From a virus: a DNA stretch of 48,273 nt. Below are positions 37,065 to 45,719 of the stretch, piece after piece. The stretch spans positions 1-48,273 of the IMG/VR virus record IMGVR_UViG_3300041809_000332. One strand, 5' to 3'. The notes under the pieces are model-generated. The model was not told where the DNA came from. It ran no database searches and worked only from the letters and a program-made list of their open reading frames with translations. The position numbers were made by a program, and so were the translations under genes. Each line of letters opens with the position of its first letter. The stretch's first letter is position 1.

Positions 37065-40000
37065 ATGCTTATAACCAAACCGCACAACCCCTTGCTCATA
37101 AAAGCCGAAATGCTTCCTGTCCCCGGAGGCGGGGTGGGGGGATTCGACAAAGAGGAGCTTTTTGATAGCCCGGATTATGCGACCCAGCAACATCACGCCG
37201 AGCCGACTACCGATATCCCCTACAACAAGCCATTTGGGGAGAAGGGCACAGAGATTGAGCAGAATAAGCATGGGTCAGCGGATGCGGTAGACGGACTATC
37301 CGATGGAGTGGGCGACTTTTGGGAACCACGGACCAAGCCTAAGCTACGAACAGCCTCCGATTCTTCCATGTGCCGGTGTGGTCATCAGTTCCACGAGCAT
37401 TGGAACCGAGGCAGGTTTGGTTGCAAGAGTCCCCGCTGCCGGTGCAAGAAGTTTACGGCTAAGACCGGAAGCGTGAGCGCCATGCCCGTCAAGATTGTTA
37501 GTGATTCAGACAACGAACTCCTGAAAGCAAAACATGACCCCATTACTCAGGTAGCCGCCGAGGAGTTCCACCCCTCCGGTAAACGGATACAGGACCGGGA
37601 AGAATTCCGGGCCTCCCTCAAGAAAGAATGGGAAGAGCCGGACGGATATCTCTTCCGGTCGGAAGTCTACTGTCCTCGCTGCGGGATGGAGATGATTGAC
37701 GAGATGTTGGACAAGGGGCAGGTTGGCCCTCCGGGACCAGTTGATGACCCGGATTATGTGACCGACTCAGAGGTCATCCCACAACCCCTGCTTTCTTTGG
37801 AATCCGGGGCGGAGACGTGTGCAAATTGCGGAGACCCGATTGAGAAGGAAGCAATCGTCCCCGGTGAATATACCCCCGAGGATGAGCAGTTCATGAAGGA
37901 GATGAAGATTTGGGGGTCTCTCAAGGGATTGGTAGATACCGTTCAGCCCCATAATCCCCTTCTCCAGCCGCCCGACCCGGAGACAGCGACATTCTTCAAG
38001 GAGAGCGAGGGAGACGGCCCCCATTGTCCCCACTGCGGTTCTTCGGATTACGGTCTCATGCCCACCGATTTTGAAACCGCTAAATGTAATGCCTGTGGAA
38101 AGAATTGGAATCATGGTATTGTGAAAGGGATTAACGACCCTAAAACCGCCGCCGAACCCGGTCCCGAGGGTTTTCCTCCACTCCAACGTGAGCTTGATTA
38201 TTCCGGGTGGTCTACTATTGGAAATCTAAATAAATACCTTACACAACTTTACAATGCTTGGCTTAACAAAGAAATCACTCGTGAAGAATATGAGGCCGAG
38301 CATTACTTGGCAAATGCGGCTTATAATGCCGCTAAAGCAGCATGGGTGGACCCGGAGTACCGGGAATTAGCTAAAACTATAGACTCATCAGCGGCTAGGC
38401 ATGATGTAGATTTTATGAAATCTATAGGAATCTCCTCCTCCAAGACTGCTACAGAAAAGTCCTTTGGAACCGGCACTCCCATTGGAGGAGCACCCGGCGC
38501 TCCCGTGCAGAATGACCCCAATCAGCCCCGGTGGACGGCTCCTACACCACCGAAGCCTGCTCAGACAAACCCACAGACAAACAGTAAGGCACTGCCATCG
38601 TCAGCGCCGGACCAACAACAAGCAAAACCCACGGGAACTGAACAGCAGCAGGTTAAGCAAGTAGTTAACGACCTAGCCAAAGATAACCCGCAGGTTAATA
38701 GGGCGGAGATGGAAGATGTGGTGGAGAAGGTGCAGGATAAGATGTCCGCCTTGGACTCAGAAGTGAAGATATATGACAGCACCGATATGCTGCCGCCGAG
38801 GACCGAGCTTCGCAAGCACCTTGACCCCACTTTGATTGATGAAAGCACCAAGCCGCCTCGTCCCCTTAAGAAGGGAGCGGATTGGACGGGAGAGGATGAG
38901 CCGGAAGGTGAAGTCACCGACATGGGTACGCTCTATGGCAAGCCCCTTGGCGGTCCAAAGGCTGACGACTCAGTAAAGGACCGGTTGGAGTATCTGAGAA
39001 GTAAACTTAGAGCCGAAAACATAAGCACAAGTGAGTTGCTTGAGTTACAGGAGTTGGCTGACCATATCGAACCCGGTGACGTTGAGTTACTGGAGGCAGC
39101 CGGGGTTCCTGAGAACGAAGAGACCTCCTCAGAACCCATTATTGGTAAGCCCGCATTTGCAGGTCCGGGTATACCCCACATCAACCTCAAATGTAAGCTG
39201 TGCGGTGTTACGAGCGATGAACTGAATCGCACAGACATCGCTATGGGCAACAGGTTCAGCAAGCCCTCCATCCATGGAGCCGAGGGGCTTATGCACAGGC
39301 ACTTTGGTTATTCTCACTGGGACACTCCTTTCGGCCCGGAAGGTTATGAGGATGTGACTCGTGCCAAACCATTCAGGCCCACTAAGGGAGATAAGGACTT
39401 CATGAAGTCTCTTGGCATCAAGAGTTCCAAGATTGCCGCCGATGCCGAGGGATGGTGGAGAAGCACCCAGAACACCGAGCGTCGTAATGTAGCCGACAAG
39501 CTTGGAATCGACAAGTACTGGAGCCACTTTACATGGGATTCTCTCCCCGAGGAAATCAAGCAGAAAGTGAATGTCACCCTGCCGGAACTGGAAAGAAAGA
39601 CGCAGATTGAAAAGGCGTGGGAAGGTCCCGCTCATGTTTCCGAACGAGACCAACAAATCCGGGAAGCGTGGAATGCTCCTGCTCATACGGCAGCAGGGAA
39701 AGACTGGGACCCTCTCGTTGCCAAGAAACTCTATGACGAAGGGGCAGCCGCCGCCAAACAGGGCAACTGGGATGTAGCCCACAGTAGCCTTGTTCAATCC
39801 CTTGTACACAATCCATATAACGGACAAGCCAACTTTCTTCTGGGTATTGTGTTTGCTCAGATGGGCGAGAACAAGGCAGCCATCCAGCAGTTGGAGCAAG
39901 CGTTGCGAACCGACCCCAAGGAACGCTACGCCTATCACAGCATGGTAATGCAGATGGACCGTGACGGGGACCTTGAGAGCCTCGAACCCGAGGTGAAGAA

Positions 40001-40181
40001 TTTCCTCTTGGACAACATGGTATCAAAGGCAGCCGCAGCTAAGATTGCTGTGCCGATAGAGGAGGGCAATCTCGTTTGTCCCCATTGCAAATGTGACAAG
40101 ACCAAACCTGTGGAAGATTCTGAGGCTGAGGGAGTAAACCTCGTGGAATGTATGAATTGCGGGGTGTTCTTTAGCAAGTAG
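37065..40181 (+). CDS. Very large zinc-ribbon/TPR virion-region protein (1038 aa)
   Basis: The protein is a chain of small modules. A CxC/CxxxC cluster lies near 102-128 (CRCGHQFHEH ... CRCKKF). CPRCG is near 207, CANCG near 253, CPHCG ... CNACGK near 323-348, a CKLCG finger near 709, and a final ribbon CPHCKC ... CMNCG ends the chain. Between them are Pro/Gln-rich linkers and helical parts. Residues about 885-970 form three TPR-like helix pairs. PHNPLL occurs twice (near 6 and 294), and FMKSxGIxSSK occurs twice (about 448 and 780) with a weaker third copy. It precedes the protease and scaffold genes, so it is probably an internal head protein or a substrate of the protease. No enzymatic motif was seen. 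Confidence 0.8.
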   Translation: MLITKPHNPLLIKAEMLPVPGGGVGGFDKEELFDSPDYATQQHHAEPTTDIPYNKPFGEKGTEIEQNKHGSADAVDGLSDGVGDFWEPRTKPKLRTASDSSMCRCGHQFHEHWNRGRFGCKSPRCRCKKFTAKTGSVSAMPVKIVSDSDNELLKAKHDPITQVAAEEFHPSGKRIQDREEFRASLKKEWEEPDGYLFRSEVYCPRCGMEMIDEMLDKGQVGPPGPVDDPDYVTDSEVIPQPLLSLESGAETCANCGDPIEKEAIVPGEYTPEDEQFMKEMKIWGSLKGLVDTVQPHNPLLQPPDPETATFFKESEGDGPHCPHCGSSDYGLMPTDFETAKCNACGKNWNHGIVKGINDPKTAAEPGPEGFPPLQRELDYSGWSTIGNLNKYLTQLYNAWLNKEITREEYEAEHYLANAAYNAAKAAWVDPEYRELAKTIDSSAARHDVDFMKSIGISSSKTATEKSFGTGTPIGGAPGAPVQNDPNQPRWTAPTPPKPAQTNPQTNSKALPSSAPDQQQAKPTGTEQQQVKQVVNDLAKDNPQVNRAEMEDVVEKVQDKMSALDSEVKIYDSTDMLPPRTELRKHLDPTLIDESTKPPRPLKKGADWTGEDEPEGEVTDMGTLYGKPLGGPKADDSVKDRLEYLRSKLRAENISTSELLELQELADHIEPGDVELLEAAGVPENEETSSEPIIGKPAFAGPGIPHINLKCKLCGVTSDELNRTDIAMGNRFSKPSIHGAEGLMHRHFGYSHWDTPFGPEGYEDVTRAKPFRPTKGDKDFMKSLGIKSSKIAADAEGWWRSTQNTERRNVADKLGIDKYWSHFTWDSLPEEIKQKVNVTLPELERKTQIEKAWEGPAHVSERDQQIREAWNAPAHTAAGKDWDPLVAKKLYDEGAAAAKQGNWDVAHSSLVQSLVHNPYNGQANFLLGIVFAQMGENKAAIQQLEQALRTDPKERYAYHSMVMQMDRDGDLESLEPEVKNFLLDNMVSKAAAAKIAVPIEEGNLVCPHCKCDKTKPVEDSEAEGVNLVECMNCGVFFSK

Positions 40182-40221
40182 GGTAAAATCCTGAATAGGG
40201 GAGTGCTTTAGTAGAGGATAC

Positions 40222-41121
40222 ATGTCATTTCCGAAGACGGCAAACGCAGTAGTTCGGGAGCCAATGCTCACCCCGCAGGCTTGGGAACAGCATTTCGGTT
40301 CGAGGGCTTTCCACATCCCCTTGTCCCCACCCGCCAAGTCTTTCTGGAAGACTGCCTCCACTAAGCAGACCAAGTACCTCCTGAGTCACTGCACTATCAT
40401 GTCCTCGGTCGCCGTGGAAGCGGAGCCGTATGAGTACCTCATCCGCCCGGCCTCCGCCCACCTTGTAAACAACAACGATGACGCTTGGTCCTCCGAAGTG
40501 CTCAAGAAGTCTTACAAGAGCTTCGTGGGAGCTTTCAATTTTGTCGAACATTTCCAGAACAGTAAATATGCCAAAGGGCACATAATTGATTCTGTTTTGA
40601 GGAAGATACACCTTACTCAAGACCCACGAGATAACGTTTTCTTCGTGGATATTCTGGTAGCTACTGACCTTTCTCACAAGAAGCTTGCCGCTCAGATTCG
40701 TGATGGACAAGTCAAGTACCTATCCATGGGGTGTGTCACCGACCTCGTAATCTGTTCTTTCTGCGGTCAGCATGTGACCGACTCCAGCAGCTATTGTCAC
40801 CACCTCCAGTTCAACAAGGGCAGCTTCATGCCGGATGATGACGGCGTGCCCCGGCGTGTAGCGGAACTCTGCGGACACAAGAACCTACCGGGTGGGGGAG
40901 TCAAGTTTGTGGAGGCTTCTTGGGTCCAGACCCCGGCTTTCCCCGGCGCAGTCAAAAGGTCTATCGTGGCTGAGGAGTGGTTGGGTCCGGCTACATCCTA
41001 CACACGGGTTACAGCGGGTAAGGAAGCTTTTGCTAAGGCAGCCTCAGAAAATGGCAACTATGAAGGTCTTAATGTGGGAGAGCTTCTTCTCTCTCGGGAC
41101 GACGGAAGGAACCTACGCTAA
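40222..41121 (+). CDS. Putative prohead (capsid maturation) protease
   Basis: The 299-residue protein has the order expected for the prohead protease of large myoviruses. A beta-rich core contains GAFNFVEHF and YAKGHIIDSVL (a possible catalytic His). VDILVATDLSHKKLAAQIRD follows, then YLSMGC with the probable catalytic Ser, and a CSFCG ... CHH zinc-like element. The gene is followed immediately by a scaffold-like gene and then, after fibre genes, by the major capsid gene. Such proteases cut scaffold and capsid tails during head assembly. The catalytic assignment is inference. The ATG follows TAGAGGA. Confidence 0.65.
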   Translation: MSFPKTANAVVREPMLTPQAWEQHFGSRAFHIPLSPPAKSFWKTASTKQTKYLLSHCTIMSSVAVEAEPYEYLIRPASAHLVNNNDDAWSSEVLKKSYKSFVGAFNFVEHFQNSKYAKGHIIDSVLRKIHLTQDPRDNVFFVDILVATDLSHKKLAAQIRDGQVKYLSMGCVTDLVICSFCGQHVTDSSSYCHHLQFNKGSFMPDDDGVPRRVAELCGHKNLPGGGVKFVEASWVQTPAFPGAVKRSIVAEEWLGPATSYTRVTAGKEAFAKAASENGNYEGLNVGELLLSRDDGRNLR

Positions 41122-43469
41122 TGGCAACAAATCCACTTATCGCCGCATATAAGCGCAAGGTTGCAGAGCTTGGCGCTTTGGACAATGAAATCAAGAACTT
41201 GGATATGACTCTCCCCGAGGGTGAAGGCGGGAAGACATTCGATTACTTGGCTGAGAAGCGTAAGGAAATCGAGAAAGATATTCAAGGAATGAAGGAGAAA
41301 GTGGAGTTCCTAAACGCTTGGGAACGCTTCAAGCAAGGCCCATGGTCTCCCGAACTTAAGAGCGAGTTGGATGGACTGGACCAGATCCTCGGAGATATCG
41401 CTACCGGGGATAAGCTGGGAAATACCACCCCGCCCGGCCCGGCCCCCGAGGCAGAACCGCCCGCAGAACCCCCTCCCGCCGAAGCACCTGAATCACCCGC
41501 TGAGGCACCCATGGCAGAACCACCCGCTGAGATACCCGCTGAACCACCGCAAACCCCCGAGGGAACCACTGGGGTATCCCCGGAACCACCGCCCGCCCCC
41601 GCCCAACCAATGATGGCGAGCAAGAAACAGAACTATCAAATACCTGATAAGAAGGGCAGCAACAGCCCTAACTCCGAGAGGGGAAAGATTATGGCAAAAG
41701 ACACTAAGGTTTCAATGAAGGAATCCATCGCCGCTGTCAAGGCGGATAAGGACGCTATCAAGCGGGAAGCCAAGACTCGTGTGGCTGCTGCTTGGACTAT
41801 CGCCAAGACGATGCTGCCCACTGCTCCGGTGGAAGCCCAGAAGGCATTTGCTCAAAGCCTGCTCGCCAACAAGACGAGCGCTTTGAAGGCTGCTCTCAAG
41901 CAGACAGCCGTCAATGCCCACTATACCCGGCTTGCTGACCTCGGCACGCTCAAGGAAGTCCACAGGGACGAGATGAACGACACCGAAAAGCATGACAAGC
42001 CCGGTGACTTGGCGGCAGAGAAGAGTGCCGTGAAGTCTGAAGTCAAGGGAGAGGCCGTTAATGCCTCCGCCAAGAAAGCGGATGACCGGCAGGATGCCGG
42101 ACCGCAGACCCCGACCTATAATGACGGGCGTGGTCATGGTGGTGGTACCGCCTCGGAGCCGAAGGAAGTCGATGCCGGTAAGGCAGCCGAGCGTCCCGGT
42201 GCTGGTGAGCGCCCCGGAGACACGGTGAACCTGTCGGAAGGTGCATCCAAGGCCGAAGGTGGAGATGGAGCGCCCAAGGCAGCCGCCAAGACAGCCACAT
42301 GCCCGAATTGCAAGGGTGGTAAGATGTGCGCCAAGTGTACCGCTGCCAAGGCAGCAGCCGCCAAGAGCAAGAAGGCGTATCCCGGACCCGAGGCAGCCGC
42401 CCCGGCAGCCCCCGCCGCTCCGCCCGCCGCACCCCCAGTAGAAGCCGCACCGATGGATGCCGCCCCCGTGGAAGGCGAGATGCCGCCCATGGAAGGCGAG
42501 ATGCCACCGATGGAAGGCGAAGGTATGCCGCCTGCCGAAGGTGGAATGCCGCCCGCAGAAGGCATGGGAGATGCAGCCGGTGCCGGTGAGATGGTGACCG
42601 AGGAGAAGATTAAGGACCTCGGCGAAAAGGCACAGGAACTCGTAACCGAAATCCACGAGCTTGAAGAAGCGGTTGCCAAGGAAGAGACCAAGGGAGAAGA
42701 AGTTCCCGAGGGCGTCCTTGAGACCGAAGGTGAGGAACTTGAGCAGGTGGGTGAGACCCTCGAAGGTGAGGGACAGGCCGTTGAAGGTGAAGGAGAGAGC
42801 CTCGAAGGCGAAGGTGCCGAACAGGAACTCAACCTTGAGAACATCTTTAACGAAGACAACATGGAAGAGAAGACCTCCGCACTGGCAAACGAAGGAGACA
42901 ACTCCGGTGCCGACTTCTTCTCGCCGTCCGCCGCCTCCACCATGGAAGCTGCTCTGGACAACAACGGCATTCAGGAATTCGGGGATGTCGTAGCCTCCAT
43001 GTTCAGCCGCCAAGGTGCCGATGACGACCCGCTGGCAACCCTGCTTGGTCAGGTCCGTACCGCCGCCTCCGTGGCGGGTATGGAAGTTCTCCCGGCCTTT
43101 GATGGGTCCGCCGCCAAGCACTTCGAGCAGAAGGAAACTTCCGCCGATAGCCGTAACAACGAGGAAGACCACAAGGACGACCTGTGGGCCGAAGTCATCA
43201 CTGACGCCGCCCCCGAGCCGCAGGAGTTCAAGGAAAACTCCACCGGCACTGGTCCCGTCCGTACTCCGCAGGACGCCGTTCCCGCTTTGAAGGAACCCGC
43301 CCCCGGACAGACTCCTCAATCCCAAGGGAAAGCAGCCGCCCCCAAGGCAGCCGCCAAGCCGACGCTTAAGAAGATTAAGCCGGTGATGGCTTCCGACGCC
43401 TCCACGCCAAAGGCAATCAATATTGGCGATGCGATGTTCGGACCCAACGACGGTATCCCGCAGGACTAA
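41121..43469 (+). CDS. Putative head scaffold/core protein, acidic and repetitive (782 aa)
   Basis: It starts in a TAATG overlap with the protease gene. Residues 1-95 are coiled coil, followed by a Pro/Glu/Ala-rich linker (100-165). A basic helical unit (190-270) follows. A Cys cluster CPNCKGGKMCAKC lies near 394-406, and Ala/Pro linkers surround repeated acidic units (EGEMPPMEGEMPPMEGEGMP near 453-472; LEGEGQ/VEGEGE/LEGEGA near 547-570). The composition, length and position between protease and capsid genes fit a scaffold or core protein removed by proteolysis. A clear terminator follows. Confidence 0.72.
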   Translation: MATNPLIAAYKRKVAELGALDNEIKNLDMTLPEGEGGKTFDYLAEKRKEIEKDIQGMKEKVEFLNAWERFKQGPWSPELKSELDGLDQILGDIATGDKLGNTTPPGPAPEAEPPAEPPPAEAPESPAEAPMAEPPAEIPAEPPQTPEGTTGVSPEPPPAPAQPMMASKKQNYQIPDKKGSNSPNSERGKIMAKDTKVSMKESIAAVKADKDAIKREAKTRVAAAWTIAKTMLPTAPVEAQKAFAQSLLANKTSALKAALKQTAVNAHYTRLADLGTLKEVHRDEMNDTEKHDKPGDLAAEKSAVKSEVKGEAVNASAKKADDRQDAGPQTPTYNDGRGHGGGTASEPKEVDAGKAAERPGAGERPGDTVNLSEGASKAEGGDGAPKAAAKTATCPNCKGGKMCAKCTAAKAAAAKSKKAYPGPEAAAPAAPAAPPAAPPVEAAPMDAAPVEGEMPPMEGEMPPMEGEGMPPAEGGMPPAEGMGDAAGAGEMVTEEKIKDLGEKAQELVTEIHELEEAVAKEETKGEEVPEGVLETEGEELEQVGETLEGEGQAVEGEGESLEGEGAEQELNLENIFNEDNMEEKTSALANEGDNSGADFFSPSAASTMEAALDNNGIQEFGDVVASMFSRQGADDDPLATLLGQVRTAASVAGMEVLPAFDGSAAKHFEQKETSADSRNNEEDHKDDLWAEVITDAAPEPQEFKENSTGTGPVRTPQDAVPALKEPAPGQTPQSQGKAAAPKAAAKPTLKKIKPVMASDASTPKAINIGDAMFGPNDGIPQD

Positions 43470-43490
43470 ATTCGCAGACGTGCAACCCCA

Positions 43491-43526
43491 CCCCCGGCAA
43501 TCAGTACTCGCCGGGGGTTCGTTTTT
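43491..43526 (+). terminator. Rho-independent terminator after the scaffold gene
   Basis: CCCCCGGC (43491-43498) pairs with GCCGGGGG (43510-43517), followed by TTCGTTTTT. The eight-pair G/C stem and T-run make a strong terminator. The 220 bases between it and the tRNA hold no convincing gene; TTTTATAAATC near 43645-43655 may be a promoter box. Confidence 0.85.
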
Positions 43527-43746
43527 AGGCCCTTATGAATCCTACCACAATACGCCCGGAGCCGCTTTTAACAGTAGTTTCGGGCGTCCTTCCTTGGCAC
43601 GCCAGTGAATAAAAGTTCCACCAAAATATTCAATTTTCTTTGTGTTTTATAAATCAAGCGAGGAGAATACGAAATACCGGTCTCATCTATAACCCGCTCT
43701 CATGGGGTCTACTTTGTGGGCTTATTCCCTATGGGGAAAGTTTGGC

Positions 43747-43850
43747 GGAGGGGTGGCCGAGTGGTTTAAGGCACTGGATTGATAATCCAGAGACCGGTAA
43801 ATCTTGGAAGGATGAACGGTCCGTGGGTCCGAATCCCACCCTCTCCGCCA
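43747..43850 (+). tRNA. Type II tRNA, serine-like body with GAT anticodon, CCA encoded
   Basis: The acceptor stem pairs GGAGGGG (43747-43753) with CCTCTCC (43840-43846), then G73 and an encoded CCA. The D arm reads GGCCGAGTGGTTTAAGGC. The anticodon stem CTGGA/TCCAG encloses the loop TTGATAA, so positions 34-36 are GAT (43781-43783), the isoleucine anticodon. The T stem GTGGG/CCCAC encloses TCCGAAT, with C at position 55 where T is normal. The variable arm is 32 bases (43791-43822), stemmed by GACCG/CGGTC, longer than normal for Ser or Leu. Body, long arm and G73 are serine identity elements; SerRS does not read the anticodon. Either it decodes Ile codons with Ser or it has a non-standard role. 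Confidence 0.85.
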
Positions 43851-43875
43851 GTTAAAGACTAACTCTTACTATGAA

Positions 43876-43907
43876 GTTAAAAGTCCAACTACCACACTCC
43901 TATATAA
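43876..43907 (+). promoter_or_regulatory. Possible promoter of the fibre gene
   Basis: TATATAAA at 43901-43908 could be a -10 box, with TTAAAA about 17 bases upstream. The fibre ATG is 46 bases downstream, preceded by AAAGGAGAG. The support is only positional. Confidence 0.3.
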
Positions 43908-43953
43908 AGGCAGTCCCCGGTAAACAACTTTTAGTTTTCAAAGGAGAGTAATC

Positions 43954-44847
43954 ATGTCTTCTTCTACATTCACTGGAACTCTTCAATTTCGCCATGACCC
44001 CGCAGCCGATTGGACATCCGATAATCCCACCTTAGCAGTCAGTGAGATGGGAGTAGAAACGGATACTAGCCTCTTCAAACTTGGAGATGGTTCAACTCCA
44101 TGGGACACATTACCCTATGGCGGTTTAGCGGGGCCTACCGGTCCCACAGGTTATACCGGACCTAGCGGTTCCTCCGGTCCTACCGGATACACGGGCTACA
44201 CCGGGCCAAGCGGGTACACCGGGTTTACCGGCTACACAGGGCCGGGTCTTCTTGGGCCTACACAAGTGCAAGATGCTTTTGCTACCATCAATCCCGGTAG
44301 TGGGGGTCAAAATCTGACATTGACGTTTGGTTCCACACCGACAGTCGGAAATATCCTATTATTTATAGCATTAACTCCAAATTCATGGAATAGTATTCCA
44401 TCGGGAGCTATCCGACTTCTTACTCCAAGCTACAGTCCCGTTTCAGCGTGGTGTAAGATAGTCCAAAGCGGGGATGGTGTAAATTGGACCTTCCAAGCGA
44501 CGTATGCATACCCTGCGGGCATCGCCGGATATGAGTTTTCAGGGGTTTCTGGTATTCAAGTGGCCTACAGTGGCTCATATGTTGTTAACGGTAACACCGT
44601 TTCTTTTCCTCCAATGCTGATGTCAAACGGGGTTTCCAACATTTTCAAGTTGCTGTTCAGTCAAAGTAACCAAACCCAAGTTGCTTACTCTTCGACCTCG
44701 GGAACTTTGGACTACAACAACAACACCGGGTCTTCTTACTGGTCAACATTAGTGACAGCAACAAGCTCATCCCCGGCTGTTCCGCCGACTGTAACATATG
44801 CAAGTGCGCCTCAAATGCAAAGCGGATTGATTGTTTCCGTACAGTAG
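43954..44847 (+). CDS. Fibre/receptor-binding protein with Mtd-like N-terminus and collagen-like repeat
   Basis: Residues 1-57 follow the N-terminal domain of the major tropism determinant family ([20 protein letters not shown], then [20 protein letters not shown], then LPYGG), which attaches receptor-binding proteins to phage tails. Residues about 58-98 are Gly-x-y collagen-like triplets ([13 protein letters not shown] and more), giving a trimeric rod. The C-terminal 190 residues are a Ser/Thr/Asn/Gly-rich beta domain likely to contact the host. The gene has its own AAAGGAGAG site. A GIY-YIG gene follows on the other strand, ten bases past the stop. Confidence 0.85.
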   Translation: MSSSTFTGTLQFRHDPAADWTSDNPTLAVSEMGVETDTSLFKLGDGSTPWDTLPYGGLAGPTGPTGYTGPSGSSGPTGYTGYTGPSGYTGFTGYTGPGLLGPTQVQDAFATINPGSGGQNLTLTFGSTPTVGNILLFIALTPNSWNSIPSGAIRLLTPSYSPVSAWCKIVQSGDGVNWTFQATYAYPAGIAGYEFSGVSGIQVAYSGSYVVNGNTVSFPPMLMSNGVSNIFKLLFSQSNQTQVAYSSTSGTLDYNNNTGSSYWSTLVTATSSSPAVPPTVTYASAPQMQSGLIVSVQ

Positions 44848-44857
44848 ACGCCGACGC

Positions 44858-45502
44858 TTATTGAGTTGTGGGGGAATGCCAGTATAAACAAGCCTTGCGG
44901 TGTCCACCATAGACACCTTTAGTAACTTGTTTGAATTCCTGCCCGCAAGTGGGGCATGTATAGTCTTTCAATTTAATATTCTCAATAGCGTTAACTTGGC
45001 GGGCGACCCCCGCCTGTTTTTTACGACGGTTTCTACCTTGTTCAGTTTCAGTATTCCAGTGAGCAGCCATCTTCTGGCGTTGAGATAGGGGTTTGGGTTT
45101 CCCTTTGAACCTTCTTCCAGTTGAATCTCTTGTTCCTTGTGGACATGGCCTACCTGACATTGCCTCACTCACTGCCTTTCTCATTTTCTCTTTTACTTCT
45201 TCGATACCGGAGCACCCATCTCCCCCGAGTGTCATATTATACCCGTATTTGTAGTCATGGGTTCTAAGTAAAACCACCCAAAGACTCTCAAGCCGATTCA
45301 TCTGTTCTTGATTTTCACATTCAGTCACCCCCTCGGCTACGAATGCCTCCGGTCCATACTTGCGTATGGCACAATAAAGACGATTACTTTTTCCGGCTTT
45401 GGTTTTTTTGAGGTGCTCCTTCCACCGTTCTTCTACTGAAAGAGTAGTCTGACCCACATACTGTTTTCCGTTGACCAAATTCGTTACCAAGTAGATGTGC
45501 AT
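44858..45502 (-). CDS. GIY-YIG homing endonuclease with C-terminal zinc finger
   Basis: The N-terminus reads IYLVTN with QYVGQT ten residues on, a diverged GIY-YIG core (YVG for YIG). The catalytic Arg lies in VEERWKEH and the Glu in NRLESLW. The middle carries a NUMOD-like stretch (IEEVKEKMRKAVSEAMSGR). The C-terminus has a C2HC-type finger, CPTCGQEF ... GGHRKAC. It is AT-richer than its structural neighbours and sits between fibre and capsid-type genes, so it is an insertion. It is more distant from the two helicase-flanking copies than they are from each other. The ribosome site is GGGGAGAG. Confidence 0.87.
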   Translation of the reverse strand: MHIYLVTNLVNGKQYVGQTTLSVEERWKEHLKKTKAGKSNRLYCAIRKYGPEAFVAEGVTECENQEQMNRLESLWVVLLRTHDYKYGYNMTLGGDGCSGIEEVKEKMRKAVSEAMSGRPCPQGTRDSTGRRFKGKPKPLSQRQKMAAHWNTETEQGRNRRKKQAGVARQVNAIENIKLKDYTCPTCGQEFKQVTKGVYGGHRKACLYWHSPTTQ

Positions 45503-45551
45503 ATCTCTCCCCTTATGGTTTGGATAGTCTTTATTTTATGGGCAGGCTTTT

Positions 45552-45665
45552 ATGGGCAAACGCAAGAGATACATTTTTGAACTACCTACCCTATATATGA
45601 GAAGTGGTCTGGTCCCTATAGTCCCGAAGTCTACTCCTAGACAGAGGATTGGGGATACAGGCTAA
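45552..45665 (+). CDS. Possible 37-residue basic peptide
   Basis: A short frame (MGKRKRYIFELPTLYMRSG and on) fills part of the 217-base gap between the GIY-YIG start and the next gene. The ribosome site is poor (CAGG), and no domain is visible. It may be chance; the region also has to hold promoters for both flanking genes. TTATAT before GGAG at 45687-45694 resembles the recurrent box-plus-purine signal. Confidence 0.28.
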   Translation: MGKRKRYIFELPTLYMRSGLVPIVPKSTPRQRIGDTG

Positions 45666-45719
45666 TCCAAACTTCTTATATGGAGACTTAAATCTTCATG
45701 AGTTCATCAAGGAGAACTT

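Noticed and set aside
43536-43613. 25-codon frame after the scaffold terminator
   Set aside because: It has no Shine-Dalgarno sequence and lies just past a strong terminator with no clear promoter.
43640-43855. A plus-strand frame of 71 codons
   Set aside because: It runs through the tRNA; its translation is the familiar false product of a serine-type tRNA gene.
43954-44847. Variable region of a diversity-generating retroelement
   Set aside because: The Mtd-type N-terminus and AAC-rich codons near 44713-44731 suggested it, but no template repeat or reverse transcriptase gene was found in the window.
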